Origin: Vanilla planifolia
Lineage: Eukaryota; Streptophyta; Magnoliopsida; Asparagales; Orchidaceae
DNA: 64,000 nucleotides
Direction: 5' to 3'
Assembly (NCBI GenBank): GCA_023846275.1
Contig: CM043865.1
Span: 35,292,412 to 35,356,411 of the forward strand
Shown here: in pieces, positions 13,501-25,788 of the stretch
Layout of the letters: every line of letters begins with the position of its first letter
Numbering within the stretch: position 1 is the first letter of the stretch
Program-made: the position numbers and the translations under genes
Notes under the pieces: generated by a model
Seen by the model: only the letters and a program-made list of their open reading frames with translations
Database searches by the model: none
Told to the model about the DNA's origin: nothing

Positions 13501-16500
13501 GATACATTTCCTGCTTTAATATGGAGTAAATCTCTTCTCTGTGTGAGTTATGGTTTCCTTTTCACAGCAATTGCAATTCCTACTTATATCTGTTTGTTAA
13601 ACGGTTTTAGAAATTTAAGAAATTTTCAATTATCATACTATCAACTTTCCTTTTGAACATCCATTAGTGTGCGCTGAGTGAAGGGAATCTATATGCCTTT
13701 TCCTATTCTTCCTCAAACTTTATCTCATTCTTAAAAAGCAGAATAAATCCAAAATTCATTTTGTTTCTTGTTCTTTCTCCATGTTATTTAAATTGTAATA
13801 TCTTATGAAATTATTTGCTTGAAATTTGTCAAATATTAGTATCCATGGAGTTGTTGAAAGGCAATGTGATTATAACTTTTGAAACTGTGATGCTACTTTG
13901 AATAGAATGCCCATCCTTGCAGGGGTCCTGACATTCATTTTTTATGACTTTCTAGATCTAGGATTACGGCAGTCCAGACTGGAAGGTGATGAATACTTGT
14001 CTATTGTTGATGAGTTTATGGAAGCTGCATATGCTCGCTGGCCTAAGGTGATTGTGCAGGTAATGTGCTCCTAAATTAAGTTAGTAGTCAATTGCTTATG
14101 CTTCTGGATTTTAATGTTTAAAAACAAATACCAGTTTGAAGATTTCCAGATGAAATGGGCATTTGAAACTCTTGAGCGGTACCGCAAAAAGTTTTGCATG
14201 TTCAATGATGACGTACAGGTTATTATCACGTATGATTTGTTATTCTCTTCATTGGATGCTTTCTGCAGTATTGTTTTTTTACCAATTTGTGGTGAGTGAG
14301 TTTAACATTGCCAATATTTTAGTTAACAGGGTACTGCAGGTGTCGCTCTAGCTGGTTTGCTTGGAGCTGTGAGGGCACAGGGTAAATCCCTTGAGGACTT
14401 TGTGAATCAGAAGATTGTAGTGGTAGGAGCTGGGAGGTACTAAATAATACCACTTCAGGACTTTCGTTCATACCTAATGATGTCTTAAGCTTGTGATTGA
14501 CCCACAGTGTATGGCTATTTTTGTTATGAGTAACTTCTATGACTCCATGCAAATGTTCAGTGCAGGGATTGGAGTTCTTAAAATGGCCAAACAGGCTATA
14601 GAGAGGATGCTTGGGCGTGAAACACTAGGAGAGAATCACCATTTCTGGGTGCTTGATAAGCATGTATGCTTCCTTCCTCTGGACAATTGTTTAATTAAGT
14701 TTTAACATGATTTCACTTCATGTTACTTTAGTTCTTCTGTGTTCTGCCTCTTAGGTATATAGCTAAAGCTAAGTTCTGAATTGTTTACTGTTATGAACCA
14801 TATCCTCTGTACGTCATCAGTATTTCAGGAATCTATGATTGCTTGGGGTCCAAAGAAAACTGATTCAATTCCTTTTCAGACTAATTGACCATAGTTCATC
14901 TCTAACTTGCTGAAGATTAAGGAATTGTGGACCACCCTGTTGGTGCTGTTTAGTGGATAGTATATGATTACCTAATGTATACGAATAATGTTTACTGCAT
15001 GATAAATCATATCAACTGCATTCTGAGGGGGTCATCTTCTTATGTACCCTTTTCTTTGACTGCTAAAATATAGTGTCGCTTTGTCATGATATGCAGCCAA
15101 CGAGTGCATAGATTCATATGTGAACAATGCATTACTTTACACAACTATTCTGACAAGCATAATCTTACGGTTATGATGCATGTATTATGGATGTTGCAAA
15201 CGAAGCATACAATTATAGGCATCCTTTGTGGGTGTAAAGAATGTATTTATGGATTCTTATTTTATGCAAGCGTTAGGTGAAATTTCAGACATGCTTTAGC
15301 AAAAGTGATTTGACAAACAAATGTGGTATAGACTTGTAATGTAGTGGTTGGTTTCTTGTTACTAGATTATGTTTAAATGTGGATAAATAACTAGTTTTTA
15401 AGGGATACATAAGTAGAGAATTATAAATAAAATGATTTAGTGGGTATTTGGTTGGGTATTATTTGGATAGTGTTAAAATTTAAATGTGGTTGCATAGTCT
15501 CAAGTGGGTGGTTATTGTGAACATCTTAGTCTCACCCATCTTAATGTGTTGTTGGCAAGTTTTGCTCCACATTTGAGTCTCTTTAAGTATGTTCTTTGCA
15601 AAGTATTCTTTTGTTGACATCTGAAATATTCGGTCCTAGCTTCCTCTTGCCCCTCTCAGAAGTTCTCATTATACCTCTCTTCAGTAAGAATGTCATAAGG
15701 AGTAAAGGGTAGAGATTTAGCTTCTCCAAATGTTGCCCCCCTATTTGTTAAGCGGCTGTCCATTTCAACCGCAATGGGAGAGTAGGCTTCATTGGTTCTA
15801 GAAGGTGAACAAATAGAAACTTAATGAAACCATCAAAATGTCATTATTTAATTATTGATATTTTTGTTGATTGGCTCAATGTTATTTAGATATTTTTTTA
15901 TTCTTGGTTTTAACATCAAGATGATGGACATCTAGATGTTAAAATTTAACATCATGTTGTCATTTTTTTATTGGCAAAATTGTAATTTTTAATAGTGTTA
16001 TTTGAATACGTCATTAAACTATATATTTGAAAACATTAACTAGCATTGGATAACATAATAAGGTTGCTAAAATGCATGCTCTAAGTGAAAAATCATATTC
16101 TTCTTTTTTCAACTCTAGGGCTATTATGAACATTTGCTACAACTATTGTAAAGAAAAGCTATTAGTGTAGTTTTATAATATCTTTCTTATGTTATAAGGA
16201 AGGTTTTTGGAAATGTAGTTGTAGTTTTTTGTAGTTTGGTTTTCCATGTAAATTTTTGTATCGTCTATTTTTTTTTTCTCTTATATTCTAATTAGTTCTT
16301 TTTTGTTTTTTTGTTTGGATGCATTTTGTGGTTATTAAACTTCTTTAATTGTTACTTTAGTTATTTAATATTTTAGTTATAGTTGATTGATTTTCAGTGG
16401 TGTATGTCGATACTCGTATGAAGTAGTTTATCTTTTGCTTGGTAGACCATATCTTAGGTAGTTAAGATGGTCATATTTCAAAGGTTGGTACTTTTTGGTG

Positions 16501-19500
16501 CATTTGGAGTAAAGTGCAGTAACTTTTAGTGACCATTTTTCTTATGAGTTGATTTTAACTTGTTCTGTATTGAAGAGGTCCAATATGATAACTTTAAGAT
16601 TGATAAGTTTGACATTAAAGATTTGGGTTTCTAAAAGATGCAACTAGGTGAACAGAAGAATTTATATTAACATTTGTTTAGAAAAAAAACCTTTTGTTCA
16701 TGGAATAGGAGAAGCAGGTCCTGCTTGATTAATAAGTGTTGGGATTAATAAAATATATATTGGAGATGGATTTAGATTTTAACATTGCCGAGGAGACAAT
16801 GAACATTGGTCTCTAGAAAGCTTTGTGTGATAAGCATGAGTACCCCTTAGTATTGAATGAAATACATTTGATGTGGATGTTTTTCAACTTAAAGATGGCA
16901 AGGATCTTTTGTCACAGACCACATTTGAAATTATAATGTGATAACTATGTGTCTAAGTTTGATGTAGATTGATTTTGAGATCGAGATGAAGGCCTTATTC
17001 TTATTGTCTTCCATATGTAAAGGTTGAAATGCAACTGTTACTGCAATGGCAATGCCATTGTTGGCCAAGAGATGAAACTATAGGAGATTCGGGATCTAAT
17101 ATTGAGTGTAAACATTAGGAGTAAGAATCAAGGTAGCAATCTAATTTTGTCTTGAGTGCTAAAGATAGATGATGTAGCATGCAATGTGGGTATATTGATT
17201 TTGGAAAGTCAAAATTCAAGGGTTGTTGCATTCTATGACCTAAGATGGAAATTTTTTGTTAGAATTAAGACAAGAATTGTTGTACTACAAAGTGGAAAGG
17301 TAGTCAAAATAAGGAGAGTATGTTTATAAATATAATAGATGAGAGCACAGATGTTGCTTTGGTGCTCAATGTAGATAATTCTATTGAGTTATGAATTCTT
17401 GACTCAAGTGTGTTGTTTCATCTTGTGCTATATAGGGATTTGCTACAAGATTTTATGGTAAGTCATCATGATAAGGCTTATCTTGTTGATGATGAGCCTC
17501 TAGATATCATAAGAGGGGAAACATGCAAATTCAAACATCAAATAATGCAAAGTTTATGATCCATGGCATATAATGCAACCCAAGTTTTGGGAGGAATCTT
17601 ATTTTTGTTGATCACTAGATGTTATATGCCATATTATTTTTGTAGACAAAACATGGAAAACTATGAAGGGTGCATTGTGCAAAATACAAATATTTGTCTA
17701 TGTCTGATTGCCATAAGGAATCAATATCCTTGGTTTTGTCAAGTTTCATTGAAGATACTTAGTTGTGGTTTTAATTGAAAACATACTCTTTCTTTGGATG
17801 CATAAATTGGAGCAGAACTTACAAATATAGAGACTAGTGCAGTTGTCACAAGATAAACTATAGCGCTTGTTTGGATGTCAAGTCGTATGCTTGGGCTAGT
17901 TAGAATATATTGAAGTTTCTTTTAAATTGCTCTTGATAGATACTGGAGAACTAAATTACTTGTTTGAGATGAAACGACTGAAAGATTCTTTTAAATAAGA
18001 GCTTACAGTGAAGGGTGACATTGTATCATTTAAGAAGAGCAAGGCATGATAGTTGACTATGCTATTAAAAGGAAGGTTGTGCAGAATAAGTGGGATTACA
18101 GGCTAAAAAAACAGCCCTATAAGAGCAAGTTTAGAAGGCATAATTGGTAGTCAAATGCTTTCACAGAAAGGAGTTGACTATGATTATATGTTCTTATTTG
18201 TGTTAAAGCTCACAACCATGTGCTTATTATTATCATTATGAAAGATGAGCTAAAACTTGAATAAGTTAACTTCAAGATTGACTTTTGCCATGGTGACTTG
18301 GATTATAAAACCTAAGAATTCCAAGTTGTGAGCAAGGAGAAGGTTGTGTACAGATTTTGGAAGGGTTAAAATAGTCTTCATGGTAGTGATGCATATGCTT
18401 GGATACTTTTATAAGGAGCAACATCGATCACTATTTTTACTTTTAAAGGTACAACGATCGCTACGTGATTTTATTACTGTAAGTTTATGTTATTTTAATT
18501 GCTAGTTCATATGTGTACTAGATTCATAATTAAAGATGCATTATTTTTACTTTTATTCTTGTAAGTTTATGCTATTTTAATTGCTAGTTCATGTGTTTAC
18601 TAGATTCATAATTAAAGATGCATTAGTTATTATGATTTCAAATGAAAAATCTTATGTCTATGAGTTAAATTTTTGAAATTCTATCTCAATGTATAGATCT
18701 AAGATAACTTCGAAATTATTGCAACAAAAGTATATTGAAAAAGTTTTGAATAGGTTCAAAGGTTTAGATGTTAGATCTGGTGATACTCCATTAGATTGTC
18801 ATTTCAAATTGAGTAGGAATCAGTCAAGTACATAAACATTGCTAATGTAGTGGTAGTGTTACATACTTTATGGTTCATACGAGAGTAAACATTGCTTATG
18901 TATGGGAGTTATAAGCTGTTTCATAATGAATGTTTGCTGGAGCATTGGGAAGTGGTGAAGTGATTTCTTTGTTATCTAGGAGGAATAGTAGATATAAGAC
19001 TTTGCTTAAAAAGAAATGATTTAACTATGTAGCAAGGAATATCGATAAGAGTCTTGCAGGAGATGTAGATGATGGAAAGACTACATCTGGTTATATATAT
19101 GCTATTAATGATATGAAAATATGCTAGATGTCATGATTTCAGAAGTGTGTGGTGCTATTAATTATTGATGCTATATAGAAACTTTATGGTTCAAAATCTT
19201 CTAAAAGAAGTGAGTTAGGAGTAACAAGATTGCCTATTGTTTAGAACTGTTAGAATGCAATTTGTTTAGTGAAGAATCTCATATTCCATTCTAGAGAACA
19301 GCAGGTTTAACTCTGCTCTTATGACATAAAAAAATTTATTGAAACATGCTCAAGAAAATATTTTTAGGAAAAATCTAGTATATATATAATCATGATGCTT
19401 ATCATCAATAAATGGGGACCTTGTTTTATTTTAGTCGATCTGTATATAAAATAAAGAACAAGTGTATGATACTATAAATATGAAGGGTCTTTGGAAGAGA

Positions 19501-22472
19501 AACATTGCTTATTTTAGCATGTGGGAGATTATTATGATATGAAACCTTAAATGGCTTTATAGGTTCATTGGGTAAAAGCAATATATTCTTTGAAATGACT
19601 ATCATGTTGTACACAAAGCTATGGATACAGTGTGCATATTATGGACGTTGCACTTGTAGCATTACGAGTACATAAAAAATACATTTACGAACTCTTATTG
19701 TATGGAAGTGCTACACGGCAATTTGGACGTGATTTGTGTAAAAGTGGTTTGCCAAACAGTTATGGTGTAGAGATATGTATGGTGCAGCATCATTGCTGGC
19801 ATCTTGTAATGAATGGTGTTTTGATGTGGAAATCTGATAATTACTTTGGAGAGATATATAAAGAGTAGTCTACTGTTAAATGACTAAGAAGTATGCTATA
19901 AGCAAAACATTCTAATTTTCTTTCTTCTTCTCTCAAGTTTATTTGAATGATTGCTTGTCACAGCTATTATAAGAAAAAAGTAATAAGGGTAGGCTGTACT
20001 GTCTTTCTAAAGTTTTAGTGAAGATCTTTCATATTGTGATTGTAGTTTTCTTAAGTTTATGTTTCTACATAAATCATTTATCACTCAAATCACAAAAAAT
20101 TTGAACAACCAACAAACACTTCCAAATGAAGAAAACTCACGAAGAGCAAACATACCTTAAAAGAAATAAACAGAATTTATCTTATTAAAGCATGAAGAAA
20201 GTGGTTTTTTGCTATTTTATTTTCGTGGCCAGACCATAATGAAATTTGGGGTTGCCATTCCCTTCTAGCTATAACATTAGAGACTGCTATTATTATATGT
20301 TTGTAACAATGGCAGGCCAAAAGACCTTCGGAAAAGGAAATCTTGTATGATGAATGACTTGATCTATGTTTTGCCAGGGCTTAATCACAAAAGAAAGAAA
20401 TGACATTGATCCTGCTGCTGCTCCTTTTGCCCGAGGTGTTGGCACAAGTGAAGTCGAGGGACTAAGCGAAGGAGCTAGCCTCCTAGAAGTGGTATGTTTT
20501 ACTTTGTTGGTGAGAATTACATCAAAATTTTTGCGGCTAACTAGCAATTAGTATTGATGTTTATATTTTTCATTCAAAATATAAAATTTCTGAATTGTCT
20601 AACCTAATATTACCATATCATTGAATGCTTTCTGTTAAACAACACATTCAGATGTTTTTCACTTGTTCCATATGCTTCAGGTCAAAAGGGTGAAGCCGGA
20701 CGTTCTTTTAGGATTATCTGGAGTTGGGGGTATATTTGAAGAGGAGGTAAGCGAGTATTATTATCATCACCAAAATTATGTTATTATAATCACCCAAGAA
20801 TACTTGATTCAACTGAAATCCTTTTGCAGCAGGATTCATAAATTTGATTAACAATGGTGATTTCTAAAATCATAGTACCCACTACTATCATTTTATTATG
20901 AGAGATAAAATATTTTATCTTTATAATGTTTTATCTTTATAAAATATAATTATTTTGTTATCGTTTTTAATTTCTAATTACAAAATCAAATAACAATTTA
21001 GTCAAATTTTCAAGGTACTTGTCAATCGTAAACCACCAAACATAAACTTTTCTGGCAACACTTTACTGTAATAATCTTTCAAAACTTTTTAATCATTCAA
21101 CACAAGATGTGCTTAACAAACCCATAAAAGTGTTTATGGTGGTTGTTTCACCTTTAAGTTTATAATATGGTTTAGAAATTACGGGTTTGTTTGGCACAAA
21201 TAAAGTGTTTTTTTATCACAAAAGCATTTACTTTAAGTCCTATTAAATGATTTAAAGTGTTTTACTTATTTTGTAAATAGTGTTTCATTACTATCCTTTT
21301 ATTATATTGCTTTAATATTTCACAAAGATTTCTTAATCTTCAAAATAGTTAATGATTATTTTGTCATTTATATTTCTAACTAAAAATCAAGGATGTTTTT
21401 ATTAAATTTCTCAGAATAATTAAACAGTATATTACTATACATGTAAATTTTTAATATCACTTAATAATAATGTTTTTTTTAACTACAACTGTATCTAATT
21501 TTTACTTAACCATTGCATATGTATGTGTGAATCAAATTTAAGAAATTTATTGATGAAGGTACTAGGAATTCAACTTATGGGGCATCAGATACATTTGCTT
21601 GTGCATATGTTTATATTATCAACAAAAACCACAATGTGATCTTTTCATCAAAAAGATAAAAGCTACTATATCATCTGGAAGCATTCGCCTCCATCAAGAG
21701 GAAATCTATCACTAACTTTGGCAATAAGTCAGAAGATTAGTAACTTCTACCTTTGTGATATCCTTTTGTAATTGTTTAAATCATATTAGACCTTTCACAT
21801 AATCTGTCCTTGATATCCTTAATCAAAATCTATTCTTATATGATGTATTTTAATTATTTTTTGAGTCATATTTTACCACAATCACAGATTTGTTTGGTCC
21901 TTGTTTAGAATAGTCATTTTATAATAATTTCTATAATTCTTGTTATTAATACTTCATACTATTTTTATTGAAGGGAAAACAAATGCAAGGCACATCGTAT
22001 TATTCTGATAAAATATTTGCCAAAATTTCTCAGCCATCAAGAATTGAGCATACAATCAGTGCTTAAAGTTGTAAATATTGCATACTTGCTTATTCTTTGA
22101 GTTATTGTTAATCTGAATTATATACTTATGTGTTGAACTTTGTTTGTGAAAATCTATAATCTTTGTGAACATTTGCATGTACACTTGTACACACACACAT
22201 GCACATACATATATACATAGATATACATACACACATGCACGTGTGTGTGTGTGTGGGTGGGTGCATGGTCAATTAATTTATTATTGAGATTATTTATTCA
22301 TTTTGACATTAACAAACAATTCAAAATATAATTTTTAAGCCCCTTGAATTAAGTATCTTTTATTATTTTTTATGCTAAATGAACGATGAAATAATCATTC
22401 ATCTAAAGAACTCGATTGCTCAATGATCAAATCAAGTTTCACATATACATAGATATACATACATACATGCAC

Positions 22473-22503
<31 letters not shown>

Positions 22504-25500
22504 CATGATCAATTAATTTATTACTGAGATTATATTTATTCATTTTGACATTAACAAACAATTCAAAATATAATTTTTAAGCCCCTTGAATTAAGTATCT
22601 TTTATTATTTTTTATGCTAAATGAATGATGAAATAATCATTCATCTAAAGAACTTAATTGCTCAATGATCAAATCAAGTTTCATATTGGAAATGATAATT
22701 TTCTTTTTCTAGCAGTGGAGCATCTACATCTCTCTCTCTCTCTATATATATATGTATGTATGCTATGTATGCATATCTGTTTATATGTATATATACATGT
22801 GAAAAGATAGAGATAGAATGGAAATATAATATATAAAGATCAGCATTTATGATTGCAGGATGTCTAATGCCCTTTTTACTGACTGTGTTGTGCAGGTCTT
22901 TTTCATGAGATTATGGTTTAATATTTTTAAATATAGTTAGTATATCGTTATCTAACTTGCATGAAAATCAATCATCTGACAGGTGCTTAAGGCCTTGCAA
23001 GCTTCAGATTCACCTAGACCTGCAATATTTGCAATGTCAAACCCTACATCAAATGGTTGCTTTTCCTTATATCCTTAGAAAACAAAAATAATAGCATGTT
23101 TTGTACTTCCTAGCTGAACATCAACTTTCTTTTTTTCTGTCTATAACCCAGCTGAGTGTACACCTACGGATGCATTCAAATATGCAGGAGAAAAAATAAT
23201 TTATGCCAGCGGGAGCCCATTTGATCATGTCAAATTAGGTTCTTCTTATTGCTATTTACTTAATACGCCTAAATGTCATTAGATATTTTTATGTAATGTG
23301 GATGTATCTGCAGATAATGGAAAGGTAGGGTATGTGAACCAAGCAAATAACATGTACTTATTCCCTGGGTATGTAATGGCCTACCGGTAAACTGTATGGA
23401 TAGAAATGGATATGCATCTGCTGATACATTGCTTCACATTAACTTCAGAATTGGTTTAGGAGCACTACTTTCTGGTGCTCGCCAGATTTCAGATTGCATG
23501 ATTCAAGCTGCAGCTGAATGGTAGGACGTTCTTTTTTGCTAATTAAGAATGCATTGCCTTTCCAAATGCCACTTAATCACATTTGATTGGTCCTTTTAGT
23601 ACTTTATAAATGTGTCAAAATATGTGAATTCCAATGAGGTTGTTTTGATCTTTAGATGGTTCATTAGTTAACATGCTCAAGATTAGTTGTGCATGCATCC
23701 ATTCAACGTTAACTCATTTCTTCTTTGATTATATTTTCCTAGAAAGTTGGTAGCTTCTTTGTAAAACAAAACAATGTATTTATAAAAAAAAAAATTAAAT
23801 CTTATACTTCATTGCGTATTGCTTTTGAAGTTTATGTTGTCATTTCTTTTCTGCTTTCTTTCTTTAGTATTATACTTCATTATGTTGCTGCCAGTATGTA
23901 TGTAATAGGTAGTGCAACCCTAATGAAGAAGGTCATAGAACAGGCTGCAAAGTATCTAAATGTTACTAATTAAACATCAGCACATAGCAACTTTTCTTGG
24001 TGATCTGTGGGGCTAAATGCTCAACCATGAGAAGTGAATTTTTAGCTTGCAAGCACGAGCCATGGAGGTAAGGTGTTAGTCATTGTATTATGAAACTAAT
24101 GAGAAACTTATCGGTATGAAGTTAGGGAAGGTTGGAAAATGGAAATATTTCATCATTACTGATGCTTTAATTTTTAACGTAGCTCCTGTGAAATACTCTC
24201 ATGTTTGGCACTATACTAGTGTGCTGCTCACCTCAAGGATGGTTTCATGCACATTCTGTTGGTAGTTTTTTGTTTCTCAATTTATTATGATGTCTAACGT
24301 AGTTTGTGCAATCCAGCTTGGCTTCATATATGACAGAAGAAGATATCCACAGAGGCATTCTTTTCCCATCCATTTCAAGGTAATATGCACTTGATGTGAC
24401 AGTTCTCAAATGATGTTTCTTTCTAATATTTTAGAATTTTTTCTGCTTACTAGATGCATAACAGTGGTGCAGCTTGTATACTCCTAAAGCACTCACTAAT
24501 TATTTTTATTGTTGCATTTGAACGATGCAACCTCCATGTTCCATCTGTTCTATTTTGATATATGGACATGGGAAGTATGTACAATCTACATCTTTTCACC
24601 AGCCCAAAGCATGAAATCCAACTCTTGTTGTCTTTTCTTTTTTTCGTTTTTGAGGTGTCGGCCTGGTTTTTGACTTTGGTTTCGAAAGTCTCAAAATTAA
24701 CGTCATTAAACGTATTTTATATGACTAGCTATTCTCGAAAAATCCAACAAAACAAGCCTACTTATAAACTCTAATTTAGAGCCATTTTCTTTAAAATCTA
24801 GGTTGTTGACTGAACACAATTTATAGATTTAAATCATACTTCAAAAAGGTTGAAGTACTTATTGGAAATGTAAGTCCTATAAATTCTTCTTGAATTGCAA
24901 ACACAATCCTTTCATGTTTGACTAAACCAATTGTCACCTAGAGTAGTAGAATACACAATTTGAGTTTAAAGAGAATGATAAATAAGATCACCCATATGGA
25001 GAAATTAAAAAAAATTATTAAGCTCAGCATTGGCAACCACAGATTTGCTCCTTTTTCGATCAGTGATTTGATCTCAGTTAGAGCCAATTCCAATTGGTTA
25101 TTGTAACTTTATTTATTTCTGGTTAAAAAGTCTTGTCTTATCGTAACTGCTAGCTATTTCTTGCTCGTGCCCGGCCAACTTCCAGTGCTCAGAAGAGATT
25201 TTTCCTCGTTTATATGAAATACATTTGTATTAGATTAACTCTTTCTGTTTTAGATTCTTTATTAACATGTGCGTTTCCATGTCACAGTATCAGACATATT
25301 ACAACGCATGTTGGCGCTGCTGTTGTTCGCGCTGCTGTTGCAGAAGAGCTTGCCGAAGGCTATGGTGACGTGGGCCTCAAAGAACTAACTAACATGTCAA
25401 AGGTAATTTTACTCTCTATTGGAAGAAAAAGATACTTCTTCACCATTTGTTTTGTGGGGCCTTTCTAGAATTTCTTTTTCTTGTCAACTTCAAAATTTGC

Positions 25501-25788
25501 AAAAATCTATCAAATAATTTCATAATTTAATTTTTTTTATATAAAATACCATTTTAGAAGAATGTTTAAACAAGCTGTCTAAATGATCAACTGATTCTCT
25601 CAAACAAAGCATTCCTGGCTGCGTCTGATATCAGCAAAGAAAATGCCTTGTTTCAGTTAGTTTCCAAGTCTCATGGTTGCGTAAATTGCTCATCTTTGAA
25701 ACCATGTTTCTTTCAGGAGGAGACCATGGATTATGTTGCTTCCAATATGTGGTACCCTATCTACAGTCCTCTTGTGCATGAGAAATGA
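10570..25788 (+). CDS. NAD-dependent malic enzyme, mitochondrial (3' 14 exons)
   Basis: Oxidatively decarboxylates malate to pyruvate with NAD+ in the mitochondrial matrix. Exons: 10570-10630, 13956-14059, 14135-14218, 14330-14436, 14561-14663, 20378-20491, 20681-20746, 22983-23055, 23152-23238, 23314-23368, 23449-23520, 24317-24379, 25288-25402, 25717-25788. Every intron is GT-AG, phases fit throughout, and the sum is 1176 nt (391 codons plus TGA). The protein starts ILPVMLDVGTNNQ and ends SPLVHEK. Metal ligands are visible in FEDF (residues 56-59) and NDDVQGT (79-85). The NAD-binding GAGSAG is at 116-121, a second glycine motif GLSGVGG at 202-208, and SNPTS at 232-236. Plant NAD-ME subunits are about 600 residues, so roughly the first 215-230, including the targeting peptide and the catalytic Tyr and Lys, are missing. 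They lie before the window or are lost. Intact frames and splice sites argue for a living gene. Subunit type (NAD-ME1 or NAD-ME2) was not resolved. Confidence 0.95.
11013..11406 (+). repeat. 194-bp tandem direct duplication in intron
   Basis: The block beginning ctgaagaattttgctagt at 11013 is repeated at 11207 almost letter for letter. The main visible difference is a few bases beside the shared cccaatggaaag. The near identity implies a recent duplication. It lies in the 3.3-kb first intron of the visible malic enzyme part and has no coding content. Confidence 0.9.
12440..13405 (+). mobile_element. Ty1/copia 3' remnant: RT end, RNase H, polypurine tract
   Basis: Read in broken + frames. A reverse-transcriptase active-site stretch LIIYVDD lies near 12460-12480. 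It is followed by RNase H pieces such as RILQYL (about 12810-12830) and HHDRTK near 13205-13220, and by the end-of-pol phrase VDIHSPA near 13370, then a stop. A tract ttgagggggaggg at about 13384-13396 is a typical copia polypurine tract just before a 3' LTR. Upstream gag, integrase and most of the RT are absent. A phrase like gacaacttgaagagcctcct is duplicated at about 12510 and 12573. The element sits in sense orientation in a malic enzyme intron and is inactive. The LTR after the polypurine tract was not delimited. Confidence 0.7.
15178..16262 (+). repeat. Left LTR of intronic copia element
   Basis: The start (tgcatgtattatggatgttg at 15178) and the stretch up to about 15420 match 19631-19868 with scattered substitutions. 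The end (about 16070-16262, around caactattgtaaagaaaag) matches about 19890-20070. The middle 640 bp (about 15425-16065) has no partner in the right LTR. It is therefore either a later insertion here or a deletion there. Confidence 0.6.
16590..17230 (+). pseudogene. Copia gag pseudogene
   Basis: Translated pieces follow the copia gag layout: KFDIKDLGF.KMQL near 16600-16640, FVTDHI..YNVIT near 16908-16945, then EMKALFLLSS..K with NATVTAMAM near 16985-17055. Several in-frame stops are present. The CCHC zinc knuckle expected near 17160-17230 is not recognisable. The match is to the general pattern of plant Ty1/copia gag known from the family. Confidence 0.65.
17320..17900 (+). pseudogene. Copia protease and pre-integrase pseudogene
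   Basis: A stretch from about 17340 reads DVALVLNVDNSIE then W/LDS near the protease active site (usual W.LDSGAS, here LDSS), followed by YLVDDEPLDI at about 17480-17510. Stops and a degraded active site show it is dead. A pre-integrase-like LWH..LGH remnant is suggested near 17865-17905. The integrase catalytic core does not follow. Confidence 0.55.
18060..19600 (+). pseudogene. Copia reverse transcriptase and RNase H pseudogene
   Basis: VQNKWDYRLKK (about 18077-18110) starts the RT region, followed by a VDYDYMF-like segment, HGDLDYKT near 18290 and YRF..SLHG near 18350-18380. QQKYIEKVLNRF lies at about 18722-18757, then TPLDCHFKLS near 18785-18815 and EHWE.VK near 18940-18960. RNase H pieces (DGKTTSGY-like near 19075-19095, EESHIPF near 19275) end before the right LTR. 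The YVDD catalytic stretch expected between about 18400 and 18700 is not seen; an 82-bp tandem duplication occupies part of that interval. Confidence 0.6.
18478..18625 (+). repeat. 82-bp tandem duplication inside copia RT
   Basis: Copies start at 18478 and 18560 with tgtaagtttatgttatttta and differ at only a few positions. About 65 bp is shared, separated by a short spacer with its own ttatttttacttttatt repeat. It interrupts the reverse transcriptase pseudogene. Confidence 0.85.
19631..20070 (+). repeat. Right LTR of intronic copia element
   Basis: Starts tgtgcatattatggacgttg and matches the left LTR from 15178. Shared landmarks include aaaagtg.tttg.caaac (19739; 15300) and gatgtggaaatctgataa (about 19824; 15377). 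The last 190 bp matches the left LTR from about 16070. The right end is approximate. Confidence 0.6.
22211..22684 (+). repeat. 232-bp tandem duplication with embedded (GT)n
   Basis: Copy 1 (22211-22442) and copy 2 (22443 to about 22684) are nearly identical, from atatacatagatatacat through a (GT)n run and ggtgggtgcatg to caaatcaagtttc. Copy 2 has a longer GT run, and a few substitutions separate them. They lie in the 2.2-kb intron between exons ending 20746 and starting 22983. The rest of that intron shows nothing recognisable. Confidence 0.9.
22727..22800. repeat. Microsatellite (CT)n-(TA)n and TATG-rich tract
   Basis: A run of ctctctctctct is followed by tatatatata and degenerate tatgtatg repeats. 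Intronic. Confidence 0.8.

Larger units (their letters stand above)
15178..20070 (+). mobile_element. Decayed but full-layout Ty1/copia element in malic enzyme intron
   Basis: About 4.9 kb inserted in sense orientation in the 5.7-kb intron between exons ending 14663 and starting 20378. It has a left LTR, gag, protease, a trace of pre-integrase, RT, RNase H and a right LTR, in Tork-like Ty1/copia order. Every domain carries stops and frameshifts. The integrase core is missing: the pre-integrase remnant near 17870 is followed after only about 200 bp by the start of the RT region near 18070. LTRs share about 240 bp at their 5' ends and about 190 bp at their 3' ends but differ in length. No target-site duplication was identified with confidence. 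Confidence 0.75.

Noticed and set aside
14114-14705. Short frames running from malic enzyme exons into introns
   Set aside because: They read through clear GT-AG introns; the spliced exons explain the sequence.
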